64,000 nucleotides of DNA from JABCPE02 sp963506915 (lineage in GTDB: Bacteria; Bacteroidota; Bacteroidia; Flavobacteriales; Weeksellaceae): NCBI GenBank assembly GCA_963506915.1, contig CAUORE010000001.1, positions 62,001-126,000 on the forward strand. Direction: 5' to 3'. The position numbers and the translations under genes are program-made. The notes under the pieces are model-generated. The model worked only from the letters and a program-made list of their open reading frames with translations. It did not search any database and had not been told where the DNA came from. Below, piece after piece: positions 15,144 through 23,426 of the stretch. Every line of letters begins with the position of its first letter. The stretch's first letter is position 1.

Positions 15144-15788
15144 ATGTATCAATTAGATTCTGAAATTTCGTTTCCAGACCCATATAAATATCATCCCGAA
15201 AGCGACATTGTTGCTGTAGGAGGAGATTTGTCTACTCAGCGGCTGATTTTGGCTTATTCTTTGGGAATTTTTCCGTGGTTCAATGAAGGTGATGAGATTT
15301 TCTGGTGGAGTCCAGATCCTCGGTTTGTGCTTTTTCCAGAAGAAATAAAGGTTTCTAAATCCATGCGAAAAATCCTGAGAGATGGCAAATTTATTTTCAC
15401 AGAAAATAAATGTTTCGAAGAAGTGATGAGAAACTGCGCAAATATTTCACGAAGAGGGCAGGATGGAACTTGGATTTCGGAGGAAATGATAAAAGCATAC
15501 ACAGAACTAAACCAACAGGGAAAGGCCAAAAGCATAGAAGTCTGGGAAAATGGGGAATTGGCAGGAGGTTTTTACGGAGTGGAAATGGGGCATGTTTTCT
15601 GTGGCGAGAGTATGTTTAGCAAGGTGAGTAATGCCAGCAAAGCAGGATTTATTCAGTTTGTAGAAAAAAATGCTGACCGATACAAACTCATAGATTGTCA
15701 GGTTTATACAGAGCATTTGGAAAGCCTTGGAGCGAGGGAAATCGCTAAAATAGAGTTTTTGGATATTCTCCGTAAGCCTACGAATTGA
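15144..15788 (+). CDS. aat: Leucyl/phenylalanyl-tRNA-protein transferase
   Basis: A 214-residue enzyme of normal length for Aat, which adds Leu or Phe from tRNA to proteins with N-terminal Arg or Lys and so marks them for ClpAP-type degradation (N-end rule). The conserved opening FPDPYKYHPESDIVAVGGDLS, the block LGIFPWFNEGDEIFWWSPDPR near residues 45-65, and FCGESMFS near 153-160 identify it. It overlaps the convergent exonuclease gene by eleven bases at their 3' ends. Confidence 0.95.
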   Translation: MYQLDSEISFPDPYKYHPESDIVAVGGDLSTQRLILAYSLGIFPWFNEGDEIFWWSPDPRFVLFPEEIKVSKSMRKILRDGKFIFTENKCFEEVMRNCANISRRGQDGTWISEEMIKAYTELNQQGKAKSIEVWENGELAGGFYGVEMGHVFCGESMFSKVSNASKAGFIQFVEKNADRYKLIDCQVYTEHLESLGAREIAKIEFLDILRKPTN

Positions 15789-17001
15789 TTTTGATAACCT
15801 TAAATTCTCCTTTGAGATAGGCTATCTGCATCTCGTTTTTTATTTCTTTGGGAAGAGTGGTAACGGGAATGGTAAGTTTTAGGATTTTCTCCCAAGAGAG
15901 CGTCTGATGGTAGAGTTCATAGAAACCATAACCGATGAATTTACCTCCTCTAAAAGCCAGAAAAGAATGCTCGCCGAGTTTTCTCCCTTGCCCTATCCAT
16001 AGCTCGTTCCTTCCAGTGAAAGAAATTTTCTTTTTCAAGGTTTTATAATCTAAATTTTCTTTTTGTAGAAAAGCCAATACTTTTTCTGCCTGAGAAGGAT
16101 ATTTGAAATTAAACAAATCCGTTTCATTTTCTTTCTTTTTAGATGAAGAAATGAAGAAAGAGCCTGTCTGCACGCTGTGTCTTATGGCGAAAGGTTTAGA
16201 AGTATTTCTTTTTACTTTTTTTTCTTTCAGCATCAGCTGGGCAATAATGTCCGTGCCTGTGAACTCGTAGTAGATTTGCTCTACATTTTTCTGAAACTGA
16301 ATGTTTCTTTTGGATTTAGAGTTTAAAATTCCCTTGGCGGACTTGTAAATATTGTCGCTGAAATCACAGAAAATGATTTTTCCTGCTTTGTCTTGTAGGT
16401 AGAAAATCCCTTTTTCGGAAGGTAGATTTTCGGTAAGTTCATTGATTTTATTGATGTAGAGTTTGGATTGTGTTTCTTCTTGATGCTGTTGAATAATCTG
16501 GTTTTCAGTGTCTTTTGAGATTAGAAGTTTGAATAAATCCAATGTCGCTCTGGCATCGCCACCAGCACGATGAGCATCTGAGAGCGGAATACCCACAGAT
16601 TTACAAAGTTTCCCAAGCGAGTAGCTTTCTACATCGGGAATCAGTTTTTTAGCTAATGGAAGGGTGTCTATGGTATTGATTTTAAAATCAAATCCCAATC
16701 TTCGGAAAGACTGGCGCAGCATACGATAGTCAAACTCTACATTGTGTCCCACGAGCGTGGTGTTTTCGGTCATTTCTATTACTCGTTTCGCTATCTCGTG
16801 GAATTTTGGTGCTCTTTTGACCATTTTAGGCGTTATCCCAGTGAGTTTTTGTACATATTGGGTAATTTCGGTTTCGGGATTAATGAGCGTGATGAACTGG
16901 TCTACCACCTCATGCCCATCATAAACAAAAATAGCGAGTTCTATGATGCATTCTTCTCTGAAACCTGCGCCGTTACTTTCTATATCTATTACCGAATACA
17001 T
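15778..17001 (-). CDS. DnaQ-family 3'-5' exonuclease fused to a degenerate GIY-YIG domain
   Basis: 407 residues from the ATG giving MYSVIDIE; the upstream TTG at 17,016 is less likely because a TATCTTTG box (complement 17,022-17,029) leaves only about 14 bases of leader. Residues 1-165 are a DEDDh exonuclease: DIE at 5-7, GHNVEFD near 88-94, and HRAGGDAR near 146-153. Residues 190-270 align with a UvrC/Cho GIY-YIG module (EKGIFYLQDKAGKIIFC), but the YIG triplet reads FCD and the catalytic Glu segment GSE reads GTD, so the nuclease is probably inactive. Similar fusions occur in Bacteroidota and are likely repair nucleases. Confidence 0.85.
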   Translation of the reverse strand: MYSVIDIESNGAGFREECIIELAIFVYDGHEVVDQFITLINPETEITQYVQKLTGITPKMVKRAPKFHEIAKRVIEMTENTTLVGHNVEFDYRMLRQSFRRLGFDFKINTIDTLPLAKKLIPDVESYSLGKLCKSVGIPLSDAHRAGGDARATLDLFKLLISKDTENQIIQQHQEETQSKLYINKINELTENLPSEKGIFYLQDKAGKIIFCDFSDNIYKSAKGILNSKSKRNIQFQKNVEQIYYEFTGTDIIAQLMLKEKKVKRNTSKPFAIRHSVQTGSFFISSSKKKENETDLFNFKYPSQAEKVLAFLQKENLDYKTLKKKISFTGRNELWIGQGRKLGEHSFLAFRGGKFIGYGFYELYHQTLSWEKILKLTIPVTTLPKEIKNEMQIAYLKGEFKVIKINS

Positions 17002-17021
17002 TTTACCATCAATCAAAGCTG

Positions 17022-17029
17022 CAAAGATA
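17022..17029 (-). promoter_or_regulatory. -7 promoter box of the DnaQ-like gene
   Basis: The complement reads TATCTTTG, an exact TAnnTTTG match 20 bases before the chosen ATG. Confidence 0.5.
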
Positions 17030-17067
17030 AAGTTTTAATGCTAAATGGTCAATGTTTGGTAAGTGTC

Positions 17068-17676
17068 CTATTTTAATTTAATTAGTCCTTGTGCATCAGA
17101 ATTTGTAAAGATATCTTTAATATTTTCAAGATTTGTATTGGTTTTAAAACCTCGAATTCCTGCATTATATATTGTGAAATCAGAGAAATTACAATCTAAA
17201 AATTGGTTTGCTAAAAGATATAGGTTTTTCCATTGTGCCTCCATGAAATTACAATTAGAAAAAATACATCTTCTGAATCCACACTCTTGAAAACTTCCTT
17301 TGAAAATAGACTTTGAAAAATCACAATTTTCGAAAATAATGTCTGTAAAATTAAAATTAAAATGGGCTTTATGAAATGAAGAATCTATAATTTTGGTTTT
17401 GCTAAACCAGCTTGATTTATCAAATTTAAATTCTACGCATTGTAAATTTTTAATTTCAGAATCTATTATGGACAGGCTGCCTTTTCCATAGGATAAATCT
17501 ATATTTTCTAGTTTGTTTTGAATAATTTTAGGAAAGATAAACTCATCTAAATTAATACCTCTGAGATCAATATTGTTTAATAAATGGATGTTAATTTCTC
17601 TACTAATGTCTATTTGGTCGATAAAACTAGAATTTTTCCATCGTTCCCGAAGACTCTTTTTTGTGATTTTTTCCAT
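17068..17676 (-). CDS. Pentapeptide-repeat-like protein
   Basis: A 202-residue protein with irregular five-residue repeats of the A(D/N)LxX type, best seen in residues 90-175 (ENCDFSKSIFKGSFQECGF, CIFSNCNF, FLDCNFSDF). Such repeats build a right-handed four-sided helix. There is no signal peptide. Function is not inferable; some relatives mimic DNA and protect gyrase. It lies downstream of the HerA-like gene on the same strand, with a hairpin terminator between. Confidence 0.75.
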   Translation of the reverse strand: MEKITKKSLRERWKNSSFIDQIDISREINIHLLNNIDLRGINLDEFIFPKIIQNKLENIDLSYGKGSLSIIDSEIKNLQCVEFKFDKSSWFSKTKIIDSSFHKAHFNFNFTDIIFENCDFSKSIFKGSFQECGFRRCIFSNCNFMEAQWKNLYLLANQFLDCNFSDFTIYNAGIRGFKTNTNLENIKDIFTNSDAQGLIKLK

Positions 17677-17688
17677 GTTTATAAATAT

Positions 17689-17715
17689 AAATTCCCTTCA
17701 TTTTGGAGGGAATTT
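17689..17715 (-). terminator. Hairpin between HerA-like and pentapeptide genes
   Basis: The stem AAATTCCCT (17,689-17,697)/AGGGAATTT (17,707-17,715) has a 9-base loop just after the HerA-like stop. The T-run read leftward is weak, so termination may be partial. Confidence 0.65.
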
Positions 17716-17727
17716 TAAATAAAAAAA

Positions 17728-19281
17728 TTATTTTTTAGAACCTTTGGTGGTCTTTTTCAGTCCTATCATTCCCATGATGGCTTTTGCGCCTTCTCTCATT
17801 AGGGTTTTCCCGAAAGTCTGTATCATAGGGCTTCCTAGAATACTTTCAAACATAGAAGGCTCTTCCTTGGCAGGTTTGCTCTGCTGAGGTTTGCTGGCTT
17901 CTGTATTTGTGGAATCTCCCTGCTCTTCGTTCATTCTTCGTAATAGGATTTCGTAGGCAGACTCTTTGTCAACAGTTTGGTTGTATTTTCTTACTAATTC
18001 TGATTGGTTTACGAGATTGTCAATTTCCTCTGGAGATAGGATATCCATTCTACTTTCTGGCGAAATTAGATAAGTGTGAACCAGCGGAGTAGGGATTCCT
18101 TTTTCATCTAGCGCTGTCACAAAAGCCTCTCCGATACCGAGGGACTGGATGAGTTCACTCGCTTTATAAAACTCACTCATAGGATAGTTTTCTACAGCTT
18201 TAGAAATTTCTTTTTTGTCTTTTGCGGTGAATCCTCTCAGGGCGTGCTGTATTTTTAGTCCCAGCTGACTCAAAACAGATTCTGGAATATCGCCAGGCAC
18301 CTGCGTGATGAAATAAATTCCCACACCTTTAGAACGGATAAGTTTTACCATTGTTTCTATCTGTTCTAAAAGCACTTTTGGAGCGTCTTTAAAGATTAAA
18401 TGAGCTTCATCTATGAAAACAGCCAATTTAGGTTTATCCAAGTCACCTGCTTCTGGAAGGGTTAAATATATTTCAGCAAAAAGCGACAGAATAAAAGTAG
18501 AGAACAGAGCAGGCTTGTTCTGTATATCTACTACACGAAGGATATTTACCACACCCTTTTCATTTCTGGTTTTTAGCAAGTCTAAAACATCGAAACTAGG
18601 TTCTCCGAAAATTTGTGATGCTCCCTGTTGTTCCAGCGCCACGATGCTTCGCAGAATAGCGCCTAATGATGCAGGAGCGATAGAGCCATATCCATCGGCA
18701 AGTTCTTTTTTACCTTGTTCATTATCAGTTACATATTGTAATACCTTTTTCAAGTCTTCTAAGTCTATGAGAGGAAGACCTTTGTCATCACAATATTTGA
18801 AAACGATAGACATGATGCTGGTCTGTGTATCGTTCAGCCCTAGAATTTTACTCAAAAGCACAGGTCCAAACTCGGTAACAGTAGCTCTAAGTTTTATTCC
18901 TTTCTCCGCAGAGAGAGACATTAGCTCCACAGGGAAAGCCTGTGGCTGGTATGGTAATTTGGTTTTATCGTATCTTTCTTGGATACGGCTGTTCATTTCT
19001 CCTGTGGCTGCTATTCCAGAAAGGTCTCCCTTGATATCCATTACCAAAGAAGATATGCCATGGTGGGAGAGCTGCTCTACGAAGGCTTGTAGTGTTTTGG
19101 TTTTTCCTGTTCCTGTTGCTCCAGCGATGAGACCATGTCTATTGATGGTTCGCAGAGGGATATTTACATCTACTTCAGGGATGACTTCTCCATCCAAAAT
19201 CCCCTTTCCTAGAGTAAAGAAATGTCCTTTTGTAGTGTAGCGAGGCGTAGTTTCTGCTATAAATTTTTCCTTTTTTGACAT
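17728..19281 (-). CDS. HerA-like ATPase, DUF853 family (YjgR-like)
   Basis: A 517-residue P-loop ATPase of the HerA/FtsK superfamily. Walker A GATGTGKTKTLQ is at residues 53-64, the Walker B region LAVFIDEAHLIF near 283-294, and an Arg-containing FITQVPGDIPESVLSQLGLKIQHALRG block follows. The C-terminal 80 residues are low complexity. DUF853 proteins (E. coli YjgR) are widespread, and their role, probably in DNA handling, is not established. Transcribed alone from upstream of 19,281. Confidence 0.88.
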   Translation of the reverse strand: MSKKEKFIAETTPRYTTKGHFFTLGKGILDGEVIPEVDVNIPLRTINRHGLIAGATGTGKTKTLQAFVEQLSHHGISSLVMDIKGDLSGIAATGEMNSRIQERYDKTKLPYQPQAFPVELMSLSAEKGIKLRATVTEFGPVLLSKILGLNDTQTSIMSIVFKYCDDKGLPLIDLEDLKKVLQYVTDNEQGKKELADGYGSIAPASLGAILRSIVALEQQGASQIFGEPSFDVLDLLKTRNEKGVVNILRVVDIQNKPALFSTFILSLFAEIYLTLPEAGDLDKPKLAVFIDEAHLIFKDAPKVLLEQIETMVKLIRSKGVGIYFITQVPGDIPESVLSQLGLKIQHALRGFTAKDKKEISKAVENYPMSEFYKASELIQSLGIGEAFVTALDEKGIPTPLVHTYLISPESRMDILSPEEIDNLVNQSELVRKYNQTVDKESAYEILLRRMNEEQGDSTNTEASKPQQSKPAKEEPSMFESILGSPMIQTFGKTLMREGAKAIMGMIGLKKTTKGSKK

Positions 19282-19333
19282 TATTTATGATTTTAGGGTC
19301 TAAAAATAAAAAAGAATTTATAAAATAACTAAA

Positions 19334-19361
19334 AAAGGAGATAGAAATTTCTATCTCCTTT
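19334..19361 (-). terminator. Perfect palindromic terminator after the beta-barrel gene
   Basis: A 28-base perfect palindrome centred at 19,347/19,348 (arm AAAGGAGATAGAAA) is followed leftward by a T-run, 19 bases after the stop of the outer-membrane protein gene. Confidence 0.85.
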
Positions 19362-19380
19362 ATGTTGGTTTTTTATTTTC

Positions 19381-19896
19381 TTAGAATTTATAAGTGATAC
19401 CGATTTTACCACCAGATACATTACCACCACCACCTTCTAGGTTGATACCTAAGTTTTTAGTGAAGAAGTAACGACCACCAATTTGTGCGCTAATTCCAAA
19501 AGGAGAAAAAGCATTTCCTGAATACTCATAAGAACCTTCTCCAACATACTTAGTAGTCCAATGATAATATCCTAAAGAAAGACCTGCATAAAGGTCAAAC
19601 TCAGAAGGAAGTCTTAATATTCTGTTGAAGTGGTAGTTACCATTAGCAGAAATACTAAAACCTGTGTGTTTCCATTCTCCATAAGCCCAAGATTCCTTTT
19701 TAGAACGATAAGAAGCTTCTGCTCCAATAGTAAAGTCTCTTGCAACTCCATAATCTACACCTACTACTACAGGAATCCCCCAGCTAGAAATCCCTACACC
19801 AGCGTTAATTTGTACATTGTTTTCTTCTAAAGTTCCTTGTGCAGATGCTGTAGCTACAGCAAAAAATAAAGATGCACATGCTAAAATCTTTTTCAT
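19381..19896 (-). CDS. Outer-membrane beta-barrel protein
   Basis: A 171-residue protein with a Sec signal peptide (MKKILACASLFFAVATASAQG, cleavage after about residue 19). The mature part has alternating hydrophobic strands rich in Gly, Tyr and Ser, with the terminal strand ending in aromatic F (GKIGITYKF), as expected for an eight-stranded OmpW/OmpX-like barrel. Bacteroidota have many such small barrels and no specific role can be given. A TATCTTTG box (complement 19,929-19,936) precedes it. Confidence 0.85.
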   Translation of the reverse strand: MKKILACASLFFAVATASAQGTLEENNVQINAGVGISSWGIPVVVGVDYGVARDFTIGAEASYRSKKESWAYGEWKHTGFSISANGNYHFNRILRLPSEFDLYAGLSLGYYHWTTKYVGEGSYEYSGNAFSPFGISAQIGGRYFFTKNLGINLEGGGGNVSGGKIGITYKF

Positions 19897-19928
19897 AAAA
19901 AATAAAATTTAAATTTTTAAAACAGGGA

Positions 19929-19936
19929 CAAAGATA
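19929..19936 (-). promoter_or_regulatory. -7 promoter box of the beta-barrel gene
   Basis: The complement reads TATCTTTG, an exact TAnnTTTG match, 33 bases upstream of the start codon. Confidence 0.5.
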
Positions 19937-20013
19937 TACATATTTTTTAGATAGAAAAATATTTTGTATCAAAAAAATATTTGTAACTTTATAGAATGTA
20001 AAAAATTATAATT

Positions 20014-20754
20014 ATGGACAAAATAAAAAATTACATTGGGTTGATTGTCGTTTCAGCTGCAATAGTTTTTTCTACTTTTTTGGCGGCTAATGCTTTTAAA
20101 AATAGAAACTCAAATAATGACACGATCAATGTTACAGGGCTTGGGAGTAAGGACTTTGAGTCTGACCTTATCGTGTGGAATAGTTCTTTTACAAAGAAAA
20201 GTGCAGATTTGAAAAGCGCCTATGCTTCGCTGGAAAAAGACAGAGATGCCCTCAAAAATTATCTATTGTCTAAAGGTGTGAAAGAAAAGGAAATCGTGTT
20301 TTCTTCGGTGGGCATTTCTAAAGATTTTGATAGAACTTATGATGAGTATCAGAATGTGCGTTCAGAAGTGTTTACAGGATACACACTGAAACAAAATGTG
20401 CAGGTGGAGAGCAAAGAAGTGGAAAAAATAGAAAACATTTCACGCCAAGTTACCGAACTTATCAATTCTGGTGTAGAGCTGTATTCTGATCAGCCAGAAT
20501 ATTACTATACTAAATTAGCCGAGCTAAAACTAAAAATGATAGCCGAAGCGACCAAAGATGCGAAACTTCGTGCCGAAAAAATCGCCGAAAACGCAGGAGC
20601 AAAACTCGGTGATTTGAAAAAATCTGAAATGGGAGTTTTCCAGATTATTGCACAGAATTCTTCGGAGGACTATTCTTGGGGAGGTTCGTTTAATACTTCT
20701 TCTAAAAAGAAGACCGCCAACATCACCATGAAGCTCTCCTATAATATTAGATAA
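20014..20754 (+). CDS. SIMPL (DUF541) domain protein, periplasmic
   Basis: A 246-residue protein with an N-terminal signal or anchor helix (residues 7-27) and a SIMPL domain, marked by the opening INVTGLGSKDFESDLIVW and the late block AKLRAEKIAENAGAKLGDLKKSE near residues 185-207. DUF541 proteins assemble into periplasmic oligomers; their physiological role in this phylum is unknown. Single gene, 32 bases before mtaB, which has its own promoter box. Confidence 0.88.
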   Translation: MDKIKNYIGLIVVSAAIVFSTFLAANAFKNRNSNNDTINVTGLGSKDFESDLIVWNSSFTKKSADLKSAYASLEKDRDALKNYLLSKGVKEKEIVFSSVGISKDFDRTYDEYQNVRSEVFTGYTLKQNVQVESKEVEKIENISRQVTELINSGVELYSDQPEYYYTKLAELKLKMIAEATKDAKLRAEKIAENAGAKLGDLKKSEMGVFQIIAQNSSEDYSWGGSFNTSSKKKTANITMKLSYNIR

Positions 20755-20760
20755 ATTTCA

Positions 20761-20768
20761 TACCTTTG
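20761..20768 (+). promoter_or_regulatory. -7 promoter box of mtaB
   Basis: TACCTTTG matches TAnnTTTG, 17 bases before the mtaB ATG and directly after the SIMPL gene stop, implying a very short leader. Confidence 0.45.
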
Positions 20769-20785
20769 CGGTTTTCAGATTATTT

Positions 20786-22117
20786 ATGACAAATACAAGT
20801 CCGAAAACAGTAGCATTTCATACACTCGGGTGTAAACTTAATTTTGCAGAAACATCTACTATTGCGCGCCAGCTTATAGGGGCGGGATATGAGAAAGTGG
20901 AGTTCGATGACCCTGCGCAAGTTTATGTAATCAACACATGTTCGGTAACGGATAATGCCGATAAAGAGTGCAAGTTTCATGTGAAACGAGCAGTGAAAGC
21001 CAATCCAGATGGTCTGGTGGTGGTCTTGGGATGTTATGCACAGCTGAAACCAGAGGAAATATCCGCAATAGAAGGTGTGGATTTGGTTTTAGGAGCAAAG
21101 GAGAAATTTAATTTACTTAATTTCCTTGATGATTTAAGGAAGTCCGAAAGTTCAGCACAGGTTCACTCTTGTGAAATAGAAGATGCAGATTTCTTTATAG
21201 GTTCTTATTCTATTGGAGACAGGACTCGCGCCTTTCTGAAAGTTCAGGATGGCTGTGATTACAAATGTACTTATTGTACAATCCCGATGGCGAGAGGGAT
21301 TTCCCGCTCCGATACGATAGAAAATATTGTCAAAAATGCCCAGCAGATCGCCCAGCAGGATATTAAGGAAATTGTCTTGACAGGAGTGAATATTGGTGAT
21401 TATGGAAAGGGCGAATTTGGGAATAAAAAACATGAACATACATTTTTGGATTTAGTGACAGCACTGAACGAAGTGGATGGCATCGAGCGAATCCGAATTT
21501 CTTCCATAGAGCCTAATTTGCTAAAAGATGAAACCATAGAACTTGTAGCGAAAAGCAAGAGTTTTGTGCCACATTTTCATATTCCATTGCAGTCGGGCTC
21601 AGATGAGATTTTGAAAAAAATGAAACGCCGCTATCTCACGGCTCTCTATACGAGCAGGGTAAATAAGATAAGGGAAATCCTGCCTGATGCAGCTATCGGT
21701 GTGGATGTAATCGTAGGTTTCCCAGGTGAGACAGAGGAGAAGTTTTTGGAAACTTATAACTTTTTAGCAGAGTTGCCAATCAGTTACCTGCATGTATTTA
21801 CATATTCTGAAAGGGACAATACGGAGGCGGTTAGCATGGAGGGCGTGGTTCCTATTTCGGAAAGAAAGAGAAGGAATAAAATGCTCAGAATTCTTTCTGA
21901 GAAGAAAAAAATGGCTTTCTACCAAACACAATTAGGCAAAGTTCTGCCTGTTCTTTGGGAGCATGAAGAGAAAAACGGAATGATGTTTGGCTTTACGGAT
22001 AACTATGTCAGAGTTCAAAAACCATATGACGAAAAGTCCGTGAATAAAGTAGAAAGAGTGAAATTAGAAAAAATTTCAAAGGAAGGAAATGTAGTGGTTT
22101 CTAGTTCTTTTGAGTAA
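20786..22117 (+). CDS. mtaB: tRNA threonylcarbamoyladenosine methylthiotransferase MtaB
   Basis: 443 residues. The N-terminal methylthiotransferase domain has cysteines in TLGCKLN, NTCSVT and LGCYAQ for one 4Fe-4S cluster; the radical SAM core has CDYKCTYC (CxxxCxxC) near residue 155 for the second; a TRAM domain ends the protein. MtaB converts t6A37 to ms2t6A in ANN-decoding tRNAs. The opening TLGCKLNFAETSTI is typical of MtaB rather than MiaB or RimO. Single gene closed by a terminator. Confidence 0.93.
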   Translation: MTNTSPKTVAFHTLGCKLNFAETSTIARQLIGAGYEKVEFDDPAQVYVINTCSVTDNADKECKFHVKRAVKANPDGLVVVLGCYAQLKPEEISAIEGVDLVLGAKEKFNLLNFLDDLRKSESSAQVHSCEIEDADFFIGSYSIGDRTRAFLKVQDGCDYKCTYCTIPMARGISRSDTIENIVKNAQQIAQQDIKEIVLTGVNIGDYGKGEFGNKKHEHTFLDLVTALNEVDGIERIRISSIEPNLLKDETIELVAKSKSFVPHFHIPLQSGSDEILKKMKRRYLTALYTSRVNKIREILPDAAIGVDVIVGFPGETEEKFLETYNFLAELPISYLHVFTYSERDNTEAVSMEGVVPISERKRRNKMLRILSEKKKMAFYQTQLGKVLPVLWEHEEKNGMMFGFTDNYVRVQKPYDEKSVNKVERVKLEKISKEGNVVVSSSFE

Positions 22118-22135
22118 TTTTTAACAAAAGTTTAA

Positions 22136-22169
22136 CCTCTATTGTCATTACAATGGAGGAAGTTTTTTT
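22136..22169 (+). terminator. Terminator after mtaB
   Basis: The stem CCTCTATTGT (22,136-22,145)/ACAATGGAGG (22,150-22,159) with one G-T pair and a 4-base loop is followed by GTTTTTTT. Confidence 0.85.
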
Positions 22170-22200
22170 ATTTTAGTGGATTGAATTTTCTTAAAATATT

Positions 22201-22914
22201 ATGTCACAAAAAAGCACATACGGCGACAATGTCATCTCTCTGAGAGATGTAAAAATAGTTCAAAAGAATTTCACGGTTCTTTCTAATGTTAATCTGACCA
22301 TAAAAAAAGGTAAGTTTAATTATCTCATTGGGAAAACAGGCTCTGGAAAAAGTAGTCTTCTCAAGGTTCTTTATGGGCATCTTCCACTCCGCGAGGGAGA
22401 AGGAGAGGTGGTTGGATTTGATTTGACAAAACTGAAAGTATCCCGCATTCCTGATTTGAGAAGAAAACTAGGAATTATTTTCCAAGATTTCCAGCTGCTT
22501 ATGGATAGAACGGTAGAGAAAAATCTTCTTTTCGTTTTAGAAGCCACAGGCTGGAAAGATAGAAGCCTGATGGAAGAGAGAATAGATGATGTTCTCAGCA
22601 GTGTAGGAATGAAAACCAAAAAACACAAAATGCCTCACGAATTGTCTGGTGGAGAGCAGCAGCGTGTTGCTATAGCGAGAGCTTTGCTGAATCACCCTGA
22701 GCTTATCTTGGCAGACGAGCCTACGGGAAACCTAGACCCAGAGACTTCTAATGATATTATGACTTTGCTAAGACAAGTGTCTGAGGAGAGAAATTGTGCT
22801 GTGCTGATGGCTACGCATGATTATCATTTGATACAAAACTTCCCAGGGCAGGCTATCCGTTGTGAAGATGGGACGGTATCTGTTTTACAGGATACAAGTA
22901 TACTTTTTGAATAA
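22201..22914 (+). CDS. ftsE: Cell-division ABC ATPase FtsE
   Basis: A 237-residue ABC ATPase with Walker A GKTGSGKSS (residues 43-51), signature LSGGEQQR near 145-152, and Walker B LILADEPTG near 164-172 followed by H-loop ATHDYHL. The close spacing of IFQDFQLL (Q-loop) and NLLFVLEATGW fits FtsE, which with FtsX controls peptidoglycan hydrolases at the septum. ftsX is not adjacent, which is usual in this phylum. FtsE over LolD is chosen by the Q-loop region and lack of a permease partner. Confidence 0.82.
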   Translation: MSQKSTYGDNVISLRDVKIVQKNFTVLSNVNLTIKKGKFNYLIGKTGSGKSSLLKVLYGHLPLREGEGEVVGFDLTKLKVSRIPDLRRKLGIIFQDFQLLMDRTVEKNLLFVLEATGWKDRSLMEERIDDVLSSVGMKTKKHKMPHELSGGEQQRVAIARALLNHPELILADEPTGNLDPETSNDIMTLLRQVSEERNCAVLMATHDYHLIQNFPGQAIRCEDGTVSVLQDTSILFE

Positions 22915-23067
22915 AATATTAAATTTAACTTTTTTCAATAAAAATCAAATTTAATTAGTTAAATGGTGTTAAATTGTATAAAAATTTAGTTAAAATACAA
23001 ATTTGATACAATATCATTAATAAATGCTCGTTTTTGATATTAGTAACCAATTAAATTTTTAAGTATC

Positions 23068-23334
23068 ATGAAAAAGTTAGTTTTTGCAAGTTTATTCCTT
23101 GCATTAGGAACATTCGCAGTAAATGCACAGTCTACTCCATCAAAAAAGAAAGCAGAGCCTTCTAAGAAAACGGCTAAACAATCGCCTAAAAAATCAGCTC
23201 AGCCTAATGAAGCAGAACATACTGTTCCTGTTGCTCATGAAAGCGGAAGTCATTCTTCAGCGGATAAAGAGCAACCAAAACAAAAGGAATCAGAGGATAA
23301 AAAGGAGGAACATCCTGTAAATCCACAGAAATAG
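23068..23334 (+). CDS. Small secreted Lys/Glu-rich protein
   Basis: 88 residues with a signal peptide (MKKLVFASLFLALGTFAVNAQ, cleaved after about residue 20) and a mature part of almost only Lys, Pro, Ser, Glu, Gln and Ala, predicted disordered. No recognised domain. Common as a poorly conserved flavobacterial exported protein; function unknown. A strong terminator follows. Confidence 0.75.
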   Translation: MKKLVFASLFLALGTFAVNAQSTPSKKKAEPSKKTAKQSPKKSAQPNEAEHTVPVAHESGSHSSADKEQPKQKESEDKKEEHPVNPQK

Positions 23335-23353
23335 ATTTTATTGTTTATCATAG

Positions 23354-23388
23354 ATAGCCACTTCTGAAAAAGAAGTGGCTATTTTTTA
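23354..23388 (+). terminator. Strong terminator before gltX
   Basis: A perfect 12-bp stem ATAGCCACTTCT/AGAAGTGGCTAT (23,354-23,365 / 23,371-23,382) with loop GAAAA is followed by TTTTT. Confidence 0.92.
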
Positions 23389-23400
23389 TGGGTAAATTCT

Positions 23401-23408
23401 TATCTTTG
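23401..23408 (+). promoter_or_regulatory. -7 promoter box of gltX
   Basis: TATCTTTG is an exact TAnnTTTG match 18 bases before the gltX ATG and 13 bases after the preceding terminator's T-run. Confidence 0.5.
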
Positions 23409-23426
23409 CGCCCAAAGTTTTAAAAG

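Noticed and set aside
18413..19240. A 275-residue plus-strand frame opposite the HerA-like gene
   Set aside because: It is the mirror of a conserved ATPase gene with clear motifs and has no own promoter or domain.
22201..22914. LolD-type lipoprotein exporter ATPase
   Set aside because: Sequence around the Q-loop and the absence of a LolC/E permease favour FtsE, though the two families are close.
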